NCBI GenBank assembly: GCA_015501595.1
Contig: JADNRX010000005.1
Location: forward strand, 248,001-312,000
Direction of reading: 5' to 3'
Origin: Hymenopellis radicata
Lineage: Eukaryota; Basidiomycota; Agaricomycetes; Agaricales; Physalacriaceae
DNA length: 64,000 bases
Part shown: one piece after another, positions 60,276-64,000 of the stretch
Numbering within the stretch: the stretch's first letter is position 1
Layout of the letters: every line of letters starts with the position of its first letter
Program-made: the position numbers and the translations under genes
Notes under the pieces: model-generated
Seen by the model: the letters and a program-made list of their open reading frames with translations, nothing else
The model's database searches: none
What the model was told of the DNA's origin: nothing

Positions 60276-63200
60276 ATGGCTCCTCGAACCAAAACATCCA
60301 CGACACGACTACCCTCAAGTCTTCTAGAAGAAATAAATGGCCTCCCAGAAGGCGGAAACCGCTCTACCCGCAGAAAGGGAAAACCGGTGCTGTCGAGAAA
60401 GGACGCCAGGAAGCAGGATCGTGACCAAAGAAAACAGAGAAAAGCCCAGTTCTTTGCTGGCACTAAACGGCTTGTCGACGACGAACACGAAGAGGCGCCG
60501 AAACCGAAAAAGGTCAAACTAGATCTACCGAAACCCACGCCTGCAGCGACTACAAAGGTCCCATCCAATGACCAACGAAAAGCCAAGAAACCGTCTGCGC
60601 TTGAAAAGCTGGCCAGCGGGTCTAGACTACCACCTACACAGCGCGAAACTGATGACGACAGATACATCGCGTATTTAGAGTCGAAGTTGGGATACGGCAA
60701 AGGCAAAAAGATTGCAGACGATGAAGATGGACTGGGTGGTGTGTGTTCACGAAAGGTTTCTTGCTAATTCACCTCACGATTTATAGATTTATTGGAATTC
60801 ACATCTACAATCGGTGTTCCGGTATGTCCGGATGCTGGACTGTTCAGAAACCATCTCAATATTAATATCAGACTATGGAGGATATAGACGCTGAGAACCT
60901 GGATGAATCCGAGGAGGAAGACGAAGACGAAGATGAACTAGAACTCGAAGATTTCTATACGTCGTCAGAGGAAGAAGATGCCGAAGACGAGTGGACCGGT
61001 ATTCCAACAAACGACAACTCTGAAAGCGATTCCGAGAACGTGGAGACTTCAGAAGACGCGTCTGCCAAGAGTGAGTTTTCTCAAGTTGCCAAAGTACTCT
61101 TTCTCAGATCATCTCCAGCTACAACCTATGTTCCACCTCATCTCCGGAACAAGGACACGACCGAGGATTCTGAGGAACAAGTCAAGTTACGAAGGAATCT
61201 TAAAGGTTTATTAAATCGGTATGCTACCTTGTGTCTCGGTGTGGGCCCATAACTGATGGTTGCCGTCAGGATGAGTGAACAGAACCTGGCCAGTATCTTG
61301 GACAGCGTCGAGGAACTATATCGGAAACATCGACGCAATGGTCGGCCGATTCACTCTGTCATTCTACTCATCCTCATCTCCGTGTAGACGTTACCTCGAC
61401 AATAACATCTCTGATCATTGACGGCATATCCGCACATTCGCTTCTGTTGGATTCCTATGTCGTATTACATGCGGCATTCATCGCCAGCTTGCACAAGATT
61501 TTGGGCCTTGAATTTGGTATGTGTATAATCACCAGTACTCTCTTCCACCGAAGTATTCATGCTTGCCACAGCTGCAAACTTTGTTCAGAATGTTGTTTCT
61601 AGTTACGAGACGCATTATGCAGCACTGGAGGATGAGAGTGCGCCTACCGGTGACGATCCAAAAGGAAAGGAGTGCTCCAATCTAGTTGTGCTTCTGGCCG
61701 AGCTGTACAACTTTCAAGTGATATCTTGTATCCTTGTGTTCGATATTGTTCGAGGACTTCTGAATGATGAGCTAACGGAGTTCAATGTTGAATTGCTCCT
61801 GAAGTTCATGAGAAGTAAGTTTTGGGTTCATTTGGAACGATCCGCTCATGAACCTTTCTCTCAGCTTCTGGGCAGCAACTACGCTCTGACGACCCTTCAG
61901 CCCTGAAAGATATCACACAACTTGTACAGGACAAAGTGGCGGCTTCTACGGAAAAATCAAGGTGCCCACTTTGAAGTTCGTCCTCACTCCCGACTCAGCA
62001 AGCATTTGATAGCTCCCGCACACAATTCATGATTGAGACGCTGATGAACCTAAAGAACCACAAGGCCAAGAAAACGGCCACTCAGAATCAAAGTGGGGAA
62101 GCTGTGGAGCGAATGAAGAAGTTCTTGGCTTCGTTGGGCAAGAAACGACATGGTCTGTCCTCTTTTGTACCCTTGAGTGTTACATTGACGTCTGATTTGG
62201 TGTCTTTAGTTGCCGCAAACGAACCTCTGCGTATATCTCTGGACGATCTTCATTCAGCTGAGACGAAAGGTAAATGGTGGCTCGTTGGCGCCGCGTGGGG
62301 AGGAGACCCACTTGTTGATCGGCAGAAGGACGCGCAGTCGTTCGCCTCGAAGAAAGAGGACGAGGTCTCAACTAGTAACACCTTGCTCAAGTTGGCCAAG
62401 AAGCAGGGCATGAATACGGATATTCGACGGAGCATATTTGTTGTACTTATGAGCAGTGATGTAAGTGCTCGTTTCGCTTCCTGCGTCTCATTTATTGAGC
62501 GCTGTTTAGGATTACGTCGACGCTTGTGACCGACTCTCGCAACTGAATCTGACCGAGGTCCAGCAACGGGAGATAATCCGCGTTTTGTTGCACTGCTGTG
62601 GGAATGTAGGTCTCCTGACAGTTCCATTCTGCGTTTTTTGAGCGATATCCTGTAGGAAAAAACATACAATCCGTACTACACGCTAGTCTGCCAGCATCTG
62701 TGTAAAACGTCGCATTCGTACAAGATCACACTGCAGTTCTGCCTATGGGACTTTCTACGTGACCTTGGAGAGACAGAAGTAGGCGGGGCGGAGGTGATCA
62801 AGAGTATGAAAGAGAACGGAGGGGAGAGTTTTGATCTCAAATCGATTTCGTCGTCGCGGTTGAGGAATGTCGCTCGCGCGTATGCTTGGTGGCTTGCTAA
62901 GGATTGTGTTGCACTCACCATTTTGAAGGTAACTTTCCACTTGGCATCGCATCGCAGTTGTATCTGATGTGACACTTTCAGCCAGTCGACTTCACCACGC
63001 TGCAGACGCAGACGAAGACCTTTCTTTCAGAAATGTTCACTCAGCTCTTCATTAGCAGCCAGGTGTCTACGCCTTTGCTTCGGACGACGGACGATAATGA
63101 TCTGATGATGAATAAAAACCGCAAGGCGGTCGAAGAGATCTTCATCAAAGCCACCCGAGTCCAAATCTTGGCGATGGGGCTCGTATACTTCATCTCTAGC

Positions 63201-63296
63201 TTGTTCACGACGGAGAATTCAAAGTTCACGAAGTGGGCTACAGAGGTTGCAAAGGATACTCTGCGGACAGGTGCCGACATTATTCCTGGGCTTTGA
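60276..63296 (+). CDS. SGD1: SGD1/NOM1, nucleolar MIF4G-MA3 protein
   Basis: Nucleolar protein for 18S rRNA processing and 40S assembly. A basic N-terminus (RRKGKPVLSRKDARKQ) precedes an acidic region (NLDESEEEDEDEDELELED) and the family motif TYVPPHLRNKD. The MIF4G domain follows (LKGLLNRMSEQNLASIL, LVVLLAELYNFQVISC, MIETLMNLKNHKAKK) and then the MA3 domain (DIRRSIFVVLMSSDDYVDA, EVQQREIIRVLLHCCGNEKTY, GLVYFISSLF). About eleven short introns. An in-frame stop-free reading across all exons was not fully checked base by base, but the conserved blocks occur in the right order. Confidence 0.92.
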
Positions 63297-63615
63297 TAAT
63301 GCTACATTGTCTGCGTCGTCATCGTGTATGGTCAGCGACAGAGCAATGGGTGAGCGGGCGCACCAGGATTCAGGAGGGTCATAGAACTCTTCAAGTCAGA
63401 TATTCGTTTGTGTATTTACAGAATAGCAGCACACTCTGAATTAGTAGAGAATTAGCAATGCACCCTTCCGCGCGTTTACGAAACTTCGATAGACAAAGGT
63501 TTCTCGGATAAACGCGAGTGCTATCGTGTGTCTCGTCGTCGTAAGAAAGGACGCTCGCTGACAACTTGAATGAAGTACTGAGATTGGTATTTTTTTTTGC
63601 AAAAAATCACTATGA
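63297..63615. other. Convergent spacer, nothing recognised
   Basis: 319 bases between the 3' ends of SGD1 and BUD32, with a run of nine T followed by GC and seven A near 63590-63606. No gene seen. Confidence 0.5.
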
Positions 63616-64000
63616 CTAGCCCACCATGCTGCGCTTCCTACCCCTTAGTCGGACATCGTCAAGTCTTCTCTTCACCGCCGGCCATTCCTTTCCCATTTTC
63701 TCCTCATATGCCTCGAGGACCGACGAAAACATGGGCTCCGATTCCGGATGCGTTGATGAGAATGCGCGCTCCAAAACATAGAGGTCTACAGCTTTATCTT
63801 CAACAAGACTGGAGACGTAAGAAAGCCCAAAATCAATGAGATAAAGCGATGATGGAAGACCTCTCCGGCCAGGACATCGAAGCATCATATTCGACGTTGT
63901 CAGATCGCCGTGGATTATGTCTGCAAGATGCATTTTGGCGATCTCTGTGCCGATGAGGGACATGAGGCCTTCAATGGAAGTGCCGTAGTCGTCCAATGAT
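63616..64000 (-). CDS. BUD32: BUD32, EKC/KEOPS kinase, C-terminal part (cut by window edge)
   Basis: Small atypical kinase of the EKC/KEOPS complex, needed for the t6A37 modification of ANN-decoding tRNAs. Present here: IIHGDLTTSNMMLR (catalytic loop), LYLIDFGLSYVSSLVEDKAV (DFG) and LERAFSSTHPESE. The conserved C-terminus RLRGRKRSMVG is the family hallmark. The N-terminal half lies beyond the right edge. No intron in the visible part. Confidence 0.95.
   Translation of the reverse strand, partial: SLDDYGTSIEGLMSLIGTEIAKMHLADIIHGDLTTSNMMLRCPGRRGLPSSLYLIDFGLSYVSSLVEDKAVDLYVLERAFSSTHPESEPMFSSVLEAYEEKMGKEWPAVKRRLDDVRLRGRKRSMVG

Overview
The window is a gene-dense stretch of a fungal nuclear genome, most likely a basidiomycete of the Agaricomycotina. 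Genes are packed on both strands with spacers often under 300 bases. Nearly every gene is cut by many introns of about 45-56 bases with recognisable branch sites, and the proteins are typical fungal housekeeping proteins plus a few lineage-type proteins (a small secreted protein, a DUF2264 protein, conserved unknown proteins). No organelle, virus, transposon, rRNA, tRNA or CRISPR sequence was recognised.

Layout. 0-8 kb: the start of riboflavin kinase, a spacer with a gene relic and a 32-base direct repeat, a mitochondrial short-chain dehydrogenase, a TACO1/YebC translational activator, a SnoaL-like protein and an MFS transporter. 8-20 kb: a mitochondrial pentatricopeptide protein, glutamate decarboxylase, valyl-tRNA synthetase (probably dual targeted) and mitochondrial asparaginyl-tRNA synthetase. 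20-29 kb: DUG2 (glutathione degradation), a PAP2 lipid phosphatase, a possible single-pass membrane protein, PRKRIP1 and three unknown proteins. 29-37 kb: two divergent pairs of RNA-machinery genes, NOP56/SNW1 and SEN54/NOP58, so both paralogous scaffolds of the box C/D snoRNP lie within about 7.3 kb. 37-47 kb: ALG2, a DUF2264 protein, a Chk2/Rad53-type checkpoint kinase, CWC2 and a PhoD-like phosphatase. 47-64 kb: PEX6, a conserved unknown, a serine carboxypeptidase, PdxT/SNO, an Hrp1-type RNA-binding protein, a small secreted protein, O6-alkylguanine DNA alkyltransferase, SGD1/NOM1 and the C-terminal part of BUD32.

Themes. RNA processing and translation dominate: snoRNP core, spliceosome (SNW1, CWC2, PRKRIP1), tRNA splicing (SEN54), tRNA modification (BUD32), tRNA charging (two synthetases), 40S assembly (SGD1), mRNA 3' end and export (Hrp1 type) and mitochondrial expression (TACO1, PPR). 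The rest is small-molecule metabolism, peroxisome import, glycosylation and DNA damage response.

Two window-wide observations matter for anyone using this annotation. First, about twenty conserved coding frames are broken by one base, almost always in a run of identical bases and mostly as a missing base. This includes essential genes, so I read them as consensus errors of the assembly, not pseudogenes, and give one CDS span per gene. Second, at least six introns can only be joined in frame if they begin with GC instead of GT, an unusually high share for so few genes. No wholly new multi-gene system is evident. CDS spans run from start codon to stop codon and include introns.
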